Of a DNA stretch of 64,000 nt, positions 26,627 to 36,779 are shown piece by piece (the stretch's first letter is position 1; the number at the start of each line of letters is the position of its first letter). Source of the stretch: Spirochaetota bacterium (GTDB lineage: Bacteria > Spirochaetota > UBA4802 > UBA5550); assembly GCA_016933025.1 (NCBI GenBank), contig JAFGBT010000014.1, forward strand, positions 91,285 through 155,284. The letters run 5' to 3'. The notes under the pieces are model-generated. The model saw nothing but the letters and a program-made list of their open reading frames with translations, was not told where the DNA came from and searched no databases. A program made the translations under genes and the position numbers.

Positions 26627-26680
26627 TTGACCCCCCGGGGCGTTTTGAGTATATTAAAATTGGTCGGACCACCCGACCAA
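26627..26680 (+). promoter_or_regulatory. Sigma-70-type promoter overlapped by a FadR/GntR operator
   Basis: TTGACC (26627-26632), 17 bases, TATATT (26650-26655). The start point is expected near 26662, exactly where an inverted repeat lies (26660-26680): arms TTGGTCGG and CCGACCAA, including the 11-mer TGGTCGGACCA. The FadR branch of GntR regulators usually binds TGGTNNNACCA-type sites, so the next gene probably represses itself and the genes after it. Confidence 0.7.
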
Positions 26681-26706
26681 CGGCCAATTGCCTTTCCAGG
26701 AGAGCC

Positions 26707-27450
26707 ATGAGATACGCTGATGCCATAACCCCGCTCGACCCGCTGCACAAAACCAGGCTTCACGAGGGTATCGTCGAGCAGATCCAGAACAAGATACTAT
26801 CAGGGGAATTCAGGGCTGGGTTCAGGCTCCCCCCGGAGCGTGATCTCGCCGAAAGCCTTAATGTTAACCGGTCCACCCTGCGCGAGGCACTGAAAAAGCT
26901 TGAAATGCTCGAACTGGTCGAGATTCGCCACGGCGACGGGGTGTACGTCAAGAACTACCTGGAGAGCGGTAACCTGGAGCTCCTCAGGCCGCTCATGACC
27001 GCGGCTGGCTCGATCGATACCGATATTCTGAAGGGCCTTCTCCAGCTTCGCCGCCTCATACTTCCTGACGTGGCCTTCCAGGCGGCTCTCAACAGGAACG
27101 ATGAGGACCTGCGTGAAATGGAGCGTGTCATCGGCAGCGACAGCGGACTCTCCCTAAACGAGCGGGACATGGCGCTCTACCGGCTCATAGCACGGGCGAG
27201 CAGGAATATCCCTTTTCTGCTGGTGCTTAACTTCTTCAATAACAGCGGACTCGTGGCGCAGCTTCTCGATCTCTATTTTCTGGAAAAGGCGAACCTCAGC
27301 CGGACCCTCCGCTTTTACAACGAGGTGGTCACAGCGATACGGGAGCGGAATGCCGATGCTTCAAAGAAGATCATGTACGGTCTCCTGGTATATGCGGAGC
27401 GGAAGACACTGGATGCAATCCATAAAAAATCGAAGGACGGCAAGGAGTGA
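26707..27450 (+). CDS. FadR-subfamily GntR transcriptional regulator
   Basis: A 247-residue repressor-type protein with an AGGAG site before the ATG. Residues 15-85 are the winged helix (VEQIQNKILSGEFRAG, LPPERDLAESLNVNRSTLREALKKLEMLELVEIRHGDGVYV in two parts). Residues 95-240 form a helical FadR/FCD effector domain; the usual metal-binding FCD residues are not obvious, so it may bind an acyl-CoA or similar ligand. It leads the + strand run with glpD, and its own promoter carries a matching palindrome. The ligand is unknown; fatty-acyl or glycerol-derived metabolites would fit the downstream genes. Confidence 0.9.
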   Translation: MRYADAITPLDPLHKTRLHEGIVEQIQNKILSGEFRAGFRLPPERDLAESLNVNRSTLREALKKLEMLELVEIRHGDGVYVKNYLESGNLELLRPLMTAAGSIDTDILKGLLQLRRLILPDVAFQAALNRNDEDLREMERVIGSDSGLSLNERDMALYRLIARASRNIPFLLVLNFFNNSGLVAQLLDLYFLEKANLSRTLRFYNEVVTAIRERNADASKKIMYGLLVYAERKTLDAIHKKSKDGKE

Positions 27451-29081
27451 TGAACAGGTTTATAGAACAATACAGTGGAGAGAAATTTGATATCGTGATA
27501 ATCGGCGGCGGTATAACCGGCGCGGCGGTTGCGTATGACGCCGCATCAAGAGGATTCTCGGTAGCCCTCCTGGAAAAGGGGGATTTCGGCGCGGCGACAT
27601 CCGCGGCGACATCGAAGCTTATCCACGGCGGGCTCCGGTACCTTGCGAACGCCGAGGTGGGGCTGGTCAGGGAGTCCCTGCGCGAGCGGAGGACGCTCGA
27701 GAACATCGCGCCGAACCTGGTGATCCCGCTCCCGTCCCTCATCGCCACCTACAGCGGCCAGGGTCTGATGAACAGCAGGGAAGTGATGAGGGCCGGGATG
27801 ATACTGTACGATATCCTGTCATACGACAAGGGGAGAACCTGGGACCGGAGCAAACGGCTCCCGATCCATACCTCCCTCTCCCGCAAGGAGGTGCTTGAAC
27901 GCGAGGGGCAGGTGAGACCGGACAGGCTCAACGGAGGGTATGTCTACTACGATTGCCTGAGCGCCTTCCCGGAACGGCTCACCCTGGCCTTCGTCAGGTC
28001 GGCCGTCAGCCGCGGGGCGAAGGCGGCCAATTACGCCCGCGTCGACGACTTCCTCGTCGAGGGGAAACGGGTGACGGGCGTGAAGCTCACCGATGCCCTG
28101 ATCGGGGGCACCCTCAACGTACGGGGTTCCCTTTTCATCAACTGCACGGGTCCGTGGGCCGACATCACGCTTTCAAAGGCCCTTAACCGCGAGGCGGAAA
28201 GGCAATTACGCCGCTCCGAAGGTATTCACATCATCACGAAGAAGATGGTGGGCCGCCACATGGTCGGGCTCAGGACAGGCCGGGGCAGACATATTTTCTT
28301 CATCCCATGGAGGGGCCATACCCTCATCGGCACCACGGACCGGGAATACATCGGCAACCCGGACGAATACCGCGTGTCACGCCGGAGCGTTGAGGAGTTT
28401 CTCGAGGAGGTGAACGAGTCGTTCGGCAGCGGCACGATCGCGTACGACGACATCCTCCACACCTACGGCGGGCTCAGGCCGCTGGTTGAGACACAGACGG
28501 CCGGCACCTACAGCTCATCACGGCGCTACGAGGTATACGATAACGCCGCGGACGGCCTTGACGGCCTGATCACGGTCGAGGGAGGCAAGTACACCACGAG
28601 CAGGAACCTGGCCGAGAAAGTCATGGAGACCGTCGCGAAGAAGTCGGGGAGAAAGCTGAAAAGATCCGGAACAGACCGGACATTCCTTCACGGCTGCGAC
28701 ATCCCGGATATGGAGGCCTTCCTCGCGACCGTCCGATCTGAAAAGCACTTTGAGAGGGCGACGATGGAGTATCTCGCCGCGGCCTACGGAAGCGAGTACC
28801 CTCTCGTGCGAGACATCATGAAGACCGACGCGTCCCTCGCGCGTCAACTGAACGGCGACGGCGAGGTCCTGGCGGAAGTCATGTTCGCGGTGCGCAGCGA
28901 GATGGCGCGGACGCTTCCGGACATCATGCTCAGGCGGACGGGCTTCGGTACGCTCGGTAATCCCGGGAGGGATGTCATCACAAAGATCGCCGAGACCGCG
29001 GCGGCTGAGCTGAAATGGGACGCCGCGAGAATCAGTGAGGAAATCAGAACGATAACAGAGATGCTTAAGATACCGCAATAG
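27450..29081 (+). CDS. glpD: FAD-dependent glycerol-3-phosphate dehydrogenase
   Basis: Oxidises glycerol-3-phosphate to dihydroxyacetone phosphate, passing electrons to quinone at the membrane. The ATG at 27450 overlaps the regulator stop; a GTG three bases earlier is possible. Visible are the FAD loop IVIIGGGITGAAVAYDAASRG, SKLIHGGLRYLANAEVGLV, YYDCLSAFPERLTLAF (usually DDARL), INCTGPWAD, the substrate region IPWRGHTLIGTTDREY, and GGLRPLV with GGKYTTSR. 543 residues with the C-terminal alpha-helical domain, as in GlpD/GlpA. The tyrosine-rich variant motif leaves open a related alkyl- or acyl-substituted substrate. Confidence 0.88.
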   Translation: MNRFIEQYSGEKFDIVIIGGGITGAAVAYDAASRGFSVALLEKGDFGAATSAATSKLIHGGLRYLANAEVGLVRESLRERRTLENIAPNLVIPLPSLIATYSGQGLMNSREVMRAGMILYDILSYDKGRTWDRSKRLPIHTSLSRKEVLEREGQVRPDRLNGGYVYYDCLSAFPERLTLAFVRSAVSRGAKAANYARVDDFLVEGKRVTGVKLTDALIGGTLNVRGSLFINCTGPWADITLSKALNREAERQLRRSEGIHIITKKMVGRHMVGLRTGRGRHIFFIPWRGHTLIGTTDREYIGNPDEYRVSRRSVEEFLEEVNESFGSGTIAYDDILHTYGGLRPLVETQTAGTYSSSRRYEVYDNAADGLDGLITVEGGKYTTSRNLAEKVMETVAKKSGRKLKRSGTDRTFLHGCDIPDMEAFLATVRSEKHFERATMEYLAAAYGSEYPLVRDIMKTDASLARQLNGDGEVLAEVMFAVRSEMARTLPDIMLRRTGFGTLGNPGRDVITKIAETAAAELKWDAARISEEIRTITEMLKIPQ

Positions 29082-29139
29082 ATTGTGGTTGCGAATAAAG
29101 ATGTATGATGGTGGAATATAGTATATGTAATGGCTGGCG

Positions 29140-29256
29140 CACCCTTCGACTACGCTCAGGGTGACATGCCCTTCGACGGAGTTTATCCCGAGCAGAGTCG
29201 AGGGGCATGCTTCGTCGGGGCTTGAAGAACAGCCCCTCCTCGTAATGACAGGGGAT
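29140..29256 (+). repeat. Composite copy of dispersed repeat family B
   Basis: Between glpD and the second DUF362 gene. It contains CTTCGACTACGCTCAGGGTG, an imperfect hairpin with arms TGCCC-TTCGAC and GTCGAGGGGCA, and a CTCCTCGTAATGACAGG end that is the inverse of the TCATTGCGAGG element. Close relatives lie at 43876-43935 and 50940-51100. Confidence 0.65.
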
Positions 29257-29261
29257 TAATC

Positions 29262-30716
29262 ATGGAGAAACCAATGTCCGGCAATCAAAAACGATATTTG
29301 AAAAGCGTCTACATCAAAAAAATTGTATCGCACCGCGATCAGAAGACCTTCACCGTTTTCAGGCCGCTTAACGATGAAATGAAGAAAGAAATGGCCGCGG
29401 GAGTGAAGGAGATATTTGATTTTTACGGCGGCACCGCAATGCTCAAATCGAGCCGCGACGTCTACATAAAACCGAACGCGGTCGACTCAAAGCCGTACGC
29501 CTACACCCGCCCCGAGGCGCTTGAGGCCGTTATAAGCTACTGGAAGGAGGCCGGCGCACGTAAGATATTTGTATTCGAGAATTCGACGGTCTGCAACCTG
29601 ACACGGCTTGTTTTCGAAATCACCGGGTACGCGAAGCTCTGCAAAAAGCTCGGCGCGGTGCCGGTCTATCTCGACGAGGAAGAAACGACCGAAGTCACGT
29701 TTGCGGGCGCTGACGCCCCCTACGACCGGAACACCTACCGGTTGTCGAAGACAGTGGCGGAAAAGCTGATCGCGCGCAAAGACGAGAACCTCTACATCAA
29801 CCTCCCCAAGCTCAAGACGCATTCCATGGGCGTGGTGACCCTCGGCATCAAGAACCAGTGGGCCTTCCCGCGCCACGAAGACAGGGGCTATGACCACAAC
29901 TACAACCTTCACGGCAAGCTGGTCGACGTGCTGGCGCGCGTGCGGCCGGATTTCACCCTGATTGAGGGGGTGGAGGGGAGCATTTACGGCCACTATAACG
30001 CCCTCGCCCTGGCCGACACCTGCATCAGGCCCTTCGGGGTGCTGATCGGCGGCCCGAACGTGGTAGCGGTCGATATCGTGGGTGCGCGGGTCTTCGGCTA
30101 CGACGTTGAGGACGTGCCACATATCAAAATTGCGGTGGAGCGGGGGCTGGGACAGGGGGTCAGTAAGCTCGGGGATATAACCGTCCATGGCGATTACCGC
30201 GACATCAGGAAGCTCGATATAATCGGGGATCTCAAGAAGTTCGGTGGAAAATACCCGTTCGACCTGTACCCGGAGTTCCCGGAAGACGTAAGGATCATCA
30301 GGGGAAGAGAGATGGCCTGCCGTGAGGGCTGCGTCAACAATCCGCTCGCTGTTTTACAAACGCTCGCAAAGGATTATAACGGCAGGGGGGGGTGGACCCT
30401 GATCATGGGGAAGGGCCTCGACAAGAGTGAAGTCGACTCCATCAGCGGGCCGGTACTTATTGCAGGGCACTGCGCCATTGAAGAGGTTTCCGATCGGCTT
30501 ATCCAAAGACTCGGCCGGCGACGGGTCTACCTGAGTGGGACGTGCAACGATCTTCGGGCCACCACCGAATCTATGTGCCATATGATGAAGGTCAATCCCA
30601 TGAAACTCGCGCCTATCAATCCGGCGCGCTCGCTGTACGCCCTGGCACGGGCGAAGCTCAATAAAAGCCGGGGGATGCTGGTGAGCCCGGCCTCCCATCT
30701 CATAAAATTACGCTAA
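29262..30716 (+). CDS. DUF362 protein (second copy) with C-terminal Cys residues
   Basis: A 484-residue cytoplasmic protein. DUF362 signatures: VYIKPNAVDSKPYAYTRPEALEAVI (in two parts), KIFVFENSTVCN, YINLPKLKTHSMGVVTLGIKNQW, LIEGVEGSIYGHYNALAL, and VVAVDIVGARVFGYDVEDVPH. The C-terminal 130 residues hold CREGC, AGHC and GTCNDL, again suggesting a cluster site like that of the divergent DUF362 protein but with different spacing. An in-frame ATG at 29274 is an alternative start. It sits between glpD and the AGPS-like gene (14 bases before the latter), so it probably serves the same pathway; its reaction is not known. Confidence 0.78.
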   Translation: MEKPMSGNQKRYLKSVYIKKIVSHRDQKTFTVFRPLNDEMKKEMAAGVKEIFDFYGGTAMLKSSRDVYIKPNAVDSKPYAYTRPEALEAVISYWKEAGARKIFVFENSTVCNLTRLVFEITGYAKLCKKLGAVPVYLDEEETTEVTFAGADAPYDRNTYRLSKTVAEKLIARKDENLYINLPKLKTHSMGVVTLGIKNQWAFPRHEDRGYDHNYNLHGKLVDVLARVRPDFTLIEGVEGSIYGHYNALALADTCIRPFGVLIGGPNVVAVDIVGARVFGYDVEDVPHIKIAVERGLGQGVSKLGDITVHGDYRDIRKLDIIGDLKKFGGKYPFDLYPEFPEDVRIIRGREMACREGCVNNPLAVLQTLAKDYNGRGGWTLIMGKGLDKSEVDSISGPVLIAGHCAIEEVSDRLIQRLGRRRVYLSGTCNDLRATTESMCHMMKVNPMKLAPINPARSLYALARAKLNKSRGMLVSPASHLIKLR

Positions 30717-30730
30717 CAGAGGAGAAGACA

Positions 30731-32422
30731 ATGTCCGCAAAAAAGGAATTCATACCAGACTGGACTGAGACCGCCCCTCCCGATGGTTCTTACCGGTCCA
30801 TATTCAAGTGGGGCGCGCCGAACGAGTTCAAGCACCCGAGCAACGCCTGGTACCGGATGATGAAGAAAGAGTTCGGCATGACCGATGACGATTTCAGGAA
30901 GAGGAAGGACGAGGGGCTGGAGCCGGTTTCGATAAGCCGGAAGTCGGCTATAGGCAGGGCCGACCTCGCGCGGTTCGAGTCAATCGTCGGAAAGAAGAAC
31001 GTGGCGGTGGACGGCTACAGCCGCCTCAGGTACAGCCGAGGCAAGACCATGGAGGAGGCGGCGGAGCTTCGGAGCGGCAGGATAGGACGCGTGACTGACG
31101 TCGTGATCCATCCCCGATCCAAGGAGGACGTGCGGGCTATCGTGGCGCACTGCGGCAGGAGAAAGATACCGGTCTCCGTGTACAGCGGGGGCTCCTCGGT
31201 TACCCTTGGCCTCAGGCCGGCGCGGCCGGGCGTAACGCTGGTGATGGGGACCCACATGAACAGGATCCTCGAGATTAACGAGCAGAACCAGAGCGCCCGT
31301 GTCCAGCCGGGGATGATGGGGCCGGCCTACGAGGAGGCGCTCAACAGCGCGCCGGAAAAATTCGGCACGAAGCTCCGGTACACCGGCGGCCATTTCCCGC
31401 AGTCCTTCGAGTTCTCGTCGGTCGGGGGCTGGGTGGTGACCCTCGGCTCCGGCCAGGCTTCGACATACTATGGCGACGCCTACCATATCGTTCTGAGCCA
31501 GGAGTACGTGACGCCGGCCGGCGACATCAAAACGCTCGATTATCCGGCGACGGCCACCGGGCCGAAGGTAAACGATATCATGAAGGGGAGCGAGGGCGTT
31601 TTCGGGGTGCTGGTCGAGGTGACCATGAGGATATTCAGATACATGCCGAAAAACACGCAGCGTTTCGCCTTCATGCTTCCCTCGTGGAATGCGGCGGTCA
31701 ATGCGACCAGGGACGTGGTGCAGGGCGAGTTCGGCATGCCGGCCGTGTTCAGGATCTCAGACCCGGAGGAGACCGAGGTCGGTCTGAAACTATACGGAGT
31801 GCACGGCACGCCGGCCGACACCTTCATGAAACTGCGCGGATACAGGCCGATGGAGCGTTGCCTCCTTATCGGGACGGCTGAAGGCGAGTGCGGATACGCG
31901 AAGCATGTGAAGCGGATGGTGAAAAAGATCTGCAAGGGCTACGGCGCCATGTATCTCACCGGCTTCGCGGCAAAGAAATGGGAGCATACCCGTTACCGGG
32001 AGCCGTACATGCGGGAGGACCTGCATGACTACGGCATCGTCATAGACACCCTCGAATCGGCCGTGACCTGGGACAACCTTCACCGCCTGCACAAAGGGGT
32101 GCGGGAATTTATAAAAGGGAGGCCCGGCACTATCTGCATGACCCACGCCTCTCACTTCTACCCGCAGGGGACAAACCTCTACTTCATTTTCATCATGAAG
32201 ATGGAATCGGTGAAATCATACCTCGCGTTCCAGCGGGGCGTGATAGACGCGATCACCAGGCACGGCGGCTCGCCGAGCCATCACCACGGTATGGGGAGAA
32301 TGCTCTCGCCCTGGCTGGAGAAACATATCGGTAAAAACCAGATGGCGGTACTCAGGGCCCTGAAGGAGCATTTTGACCCGAACAACATCATGAACCCGGG
32401 AGGTATACTGGGTCTGGATTGA
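30731..32422 (+). CDS. FAD-linked oxidase-fold enzyme resembling alkylglycerone-phosphate synthase
   Basis: 563 residues. AGPS swaps the acyl chain of acyl-DHAP for a fatty alcohol, making the ether bond of alkyl lipids, without net redox. Marks seen: KWGAPNEFKHPSNAW at residues 26-40, the FAD-binding stretch VTDVVIHPRSKEDVRAIV then VSVYSGGSSVTLGLRP, TGGHFPQSFEFSSVGGWV, GSEGVFGVLVEVTMRI, the active-site-like PSHHHGMGRMLSPWLEKHIG, and the end FDPNNIMNPGGI. The His-rich block is characteristic of AGPS among related oxidases. An AGAGGAG ribosome site precedes the ATG. Position between a G3P dehydrogenase and a sugar kinase supports a glycerolipid role. Confidence 0.8.
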   Translation: MSAKKEFIPDWTETAPPDGSYRSIFKWGAPNEFKHPSNAWYRMMKKEFGMTDDDFRKRKDEGLEPVSISRKSAIGRADLARFESIVGKKNVAVDGYSRLRYSRGKTMEEAAELRSGRIGRVTDVVIHPRSKEDVRAIVAHCGRRKIPVSVYSGGSSVTLGLRPARPGVTLVMGTHMNRILEINEQNQSARVQPGMMGPAYEEALNSAPEKFGTKLRYTGGHFPQSFEFSSVGGWVVTLGSGQASTYYGDAYHIVLSQEYVTPAGDIKTLDYPATATGPKVNDIMKGSEGVFGVLVEVTMRIFRYMPKNTQRFAFMLPSWNAAVNATRDVVQGEFGMPAVFRISDPEETEVGLKLYGVHGTPADTFMKLRGYRPMERCLLIGTAEGECGYAKHVKRMVKKICKGYGAMYLTGFAAKKWEHTRYREPYMREDLHDYGIVIDTLESAVTWDNLHRLHKGVREFIKGRPGTICMTHASHFYPQGTNLYFIFIMKMESVKSYLAFQRGVIDAITRHGGSPSHHHGMGRMLSPWLEKHIGKNQMAVLRALKEHFDPNNIMNPGGILGLD

Positions 32423-32424
32423 AT

Positions 32425-32515
32425 TTTCCCTCACCCCGGCCGCTGGGTCACAGGACGTCACGAATGCAGCGGCGTACAGGACGTACAAGCTGCTGCCTTC
32501 CACGGGGAGAGGAAT
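32425..32515 (+). repeat. Family A repeat with inserted hairpin segment
   Basis: CCCTCACCCC at the left and CCACGGGGAGAGG at the right enclose about 55 bases that are absent from the copy at 6111-6152 and present at 63905-64000. Inside, GCAGCGGCGTAC pairs with GTACaaGCTGCTGC. It separates the AGPS-like gene from the kinase and may affect transcript ends. Confidence 0.65.
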
Positions 32516-32543
32516 TGAGGAAGATAATAAAGTAGTGAGTGAT

Positions 32544-34118
32544 ATGAAAGAAGGGAAAAAAACCACAGGCGAACTGATCCTTTCAATTGACGCTGGGACG
32601 CAGTCGATTCGAGCGGCCCTGGTGGACGCGAAGGGGAATGTCGTGCGCATCGTCAAAAACCAGATCCAGCCGTATTTTTCAGAGCACCCCGGCTGGGCCG
32701 AGCAGGACCCCGAATATTACTGGAAGACGCTCTGCACGGCCTGCAGGGAGCTGATGCGACAGGCGGGCCGGATGGCCGAAAGGCTGGCAGGGGTCACGCT
32801 GACCACCCAGCGCGCGACCGTGATCAATGTCGACGCGGGCGGCAGGCCGCTCAGGCCGGCAATCGTCTGGCTCGACCAGAGAAAGGCGGATGCGGCCGGA
32901 TTGGTGCCCGCGGCGCTCACGCCGGTATTGAAGGTTCTTAAACTCTTGCGAACGGTCGAGAACGTGGCAGGCAACTGCGAGTCCAACTGGATTCGGCAGC
33001 ACCAGCCGGAGATATGGGAGAAGACGCACAAGTACCTGCTCCTGTCCGGGTTCTTCACGCACCGGCTCACCGGCGAGTTCGTCGACTCGGTTGGCAACAA
33101 TGTCGGGTACCTGCCCATCAACAACAAGACATACCGGTGGGCAGGGAAGTACGATTTCAAATGGCGGCTCTTCCCGATCGAGCGGGAAAAGCTTCCCGCT
33201 CTTGTCAGGCCGTCGGAGATGCTGGGGAAGATTACCGCCCGGGCATCGAAAGAAACCGGCATACCGGAGGGGCTTCCGGTGGTTGCCGCCGGGACCGACA
33301 AGGGGTGCGAGATTCTCGGCGCCGGATGCCTCGGCCCGGATGTCGGCTGCCTGAGCTTCGGGACGACAGCCACCTTCAACACCACTACGGATACGTACGT
33401 CGAGCTGCTTCCCATGATCCCCCCGTACCCGGCGTCGGTCCCTGACACCTATTACACCGAGGCCATGGTCTACCGCGGTTTCTGGATGGTGAGCTGGTTC
33501 AGGGAGGAGTTCGGCCTTCTTGAAAAGGAGATAGCGAAGAAAAAGAAGCTCGTCCCTGAAAAGCTTTTTGATGCACTTATAGAAAAGATTCCGGCCGGCT
33601 CCATGGGCCTCGTGCTTCAGCCCTACTGGACCCCGGGAAACGATATTGATCCCTACGCGAAGGGCTCTATTATCGGGTTCGGCGATGTGCACAACAGGGC
33701 CTATCTGTACCGTGCAATTCTCGAGGGCCTTGTGTACGCGCTCCGCCAGGGGGCGGAACTCACCCGTCGCAGGACAAAAACGTCCATCAAACGGCTCATG
33801 GTGTCAGGAGGCGGTTCACAGAGCGATATGGCCATGAGGATCACGGCTGACGTGTTCGGCATGACCGCCGAGAGGCCCCACACCTTCGAGACGTCGGCGC
33901 TGGGGGCCGCCATTGCCGCTGCGGTGGGGCTCGGCATCCATTCCGATTATCCCGCGGCGGTGAGCGCCATGACCCGTACCAGGGACGCCTTCGATCCGGT
34001 CCCGGAGAACCATCGCCTGTACGACGATTTATACAGGGACGTCTACCTCGGGATGTACGGCCGCCTTAAGCCCCTTTTTAAAAGGATCCGGGAGATCACC
34101 GGATACCCGGAGTCATAG
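32544..34118 (+). CDS. FGGY-family carbohydrate kinase (glycerol kinase relative)
   Basis: Phosphorylates a sugar or polyol with ATP. The two-domain FGGY pattern is complete: LILSIDAGTQSIRAALVD, HPGWAEQDPEYYWKTL, LTTQRATVINVD with PAIVWLDQRKAD, GTDKGCEILGAGCLGPDVG, SFGTTATFNTT, IIGFGDVHNRAYLYRAILEG and the ATP motif VSGGGSQSDMAMRITADVFG. Glycerol kinases have a GTTR and other residues that I cannot match with certainty; the substrate could be glycerol, dihydroxyacetone or an alkylglycerol. I chose the ATG at 32544; a GTG lies three codons upstream. The gene is 121 bases after the AGPS-like gene. Confidence 0.85.
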   Translation: MKEGKKTTGELILSIDAGTQSIRAALVDAKGNVVRIVKNQIQPYFSEHPGWAEQDPEYYWKTLCTACRELMRQAGRMAERLAGVTLTTQRATVINVDAGGRPLRPAIVWLDQRKADAAGLVPAALTPVLKVLKLLRTVENVAGNCESNWIRQHQPEIWEKTHKYLLLSGFFTHRLTGEFVDSVGNNVGYLPINNKTYRWAGKYDFKWRLFPIEREKLPALVRPSEMLGKITARASKETGIPEGLPVVAAGTDKGCEILGAGCLGPDVGCLSFGTTATFNTTTDTYVELLPMIPPYPASVPDTYYTEAMVYRGFWMVSWFREEFGLLEKEIAKKKKLVPEKLFDALIEKIPAGSMGLVLQPYWTPGNDIDPYAKGSIIGFGDVHNRAYLYRAILEGLVYALRQGAELTRRRTKTSIKRLMVSGGGSQSDMAMRITADVFGMTAERPHTFETSALGAAIAAAVGLGIHSDYPAAVSAMTRTRDAFDPVPENHRLYDDLYRDVYLGMYGRLKPLFKRIREITGYPES

Positions 34119-34226
34119 ATGAATGATCGTTTTCACCAGCGCAGGTGCGCAAAACGATAGGTAAATTAATATGTGAATACGCAAAAAACATTTGAAAAAA
34201 TATAACATGCAATTACCCTCCATGTC

Positions 34227-36368
<2,142 letters not shown>

Positions 36369-36391
36369 TCATCCATAAAAAACCAGCGTTA

Positions 36392-36417
36392 CTTCTGTCC
36401 CGAATTCGGGACAGAAG
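36392..36417. promoter_or_regulatory. Perfect 26-bp palindrome, candidate activator (enhancer) site
   Basis: Arms CTTCTGTCCCGAA and TTCGGGACAGAAG with no spacer; a further GGGACA half-site follows at about 36428. It lies 285 bases upstream of the sigma-54-type promoter at 36702, a usual enhancer distance, and 23 bases after the activator's stop. It could also serve as a terminator, but no T-run directly follows the stem. Confidence 0.5.
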
Positions 36418-36701
36418 ACAATTTTTGGGACACATTTCGTAAATGATACTTCAACCGGCCATGAATAATATCTGAAAGGATGTTCGAGAAAAAATAATCG
36501 ATTATTTTTTCGTATATCAACACGCGCGCAGCGAAGATATCTTGTATTAAATCGTCTATACAATATGAAAAAACGATATTTAATCATTATTTTAAGAAAA
36601 ACAGGATTGTTTCATTGTTTCACTCCTTACAATGACATGGCAGTATTATATTTTATATTTATTAATGTTACTATTTGTTTTTAATTTTAGAGCTTGGCAA
36701 C

Positions 36702-36718
36702 TGGCATGATTCATGCTT
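36702..36718 (+). promoter_or_regulatory. Candidate sigma-54 promoter
   Basis: TGGCATGATTCATGCTT: the invariant GG (36703-36704) and GC (36715-36716) are 10 bases apart and the flanks fit TGGCAC-N5-TTGC with two changes. It is about 60 bases ahead of the ATG of the membrane-protein gene. The rest of the 411-base gap (36369-36779) is AT-rich and contains no gene that I can support. Confidence 0.65.
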
Positions 36719-36779
36719 TTATAATATAAATATCAACTGTTTTTGCATGATTCCTTAATATTTCATTTTGGAGGACGTT

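Noticed and set aside
32679..33692. A 337-codon open frame on the - strand inside the FGGY kinase gene
   Set aside because: It runs antisense through clear kinase motifs, has low-complexity, Arg/His/Pro-rich translation and no ribosome site; it comes from GC-rich third positions of the real gene.
36369..36587. A 72-codon - strand frame downstream of the sigma-54 activator
   Set aside because: No ribosome site and no family; it runs through the palindrome and AT-rich spacer and is unlikely to be a gene.
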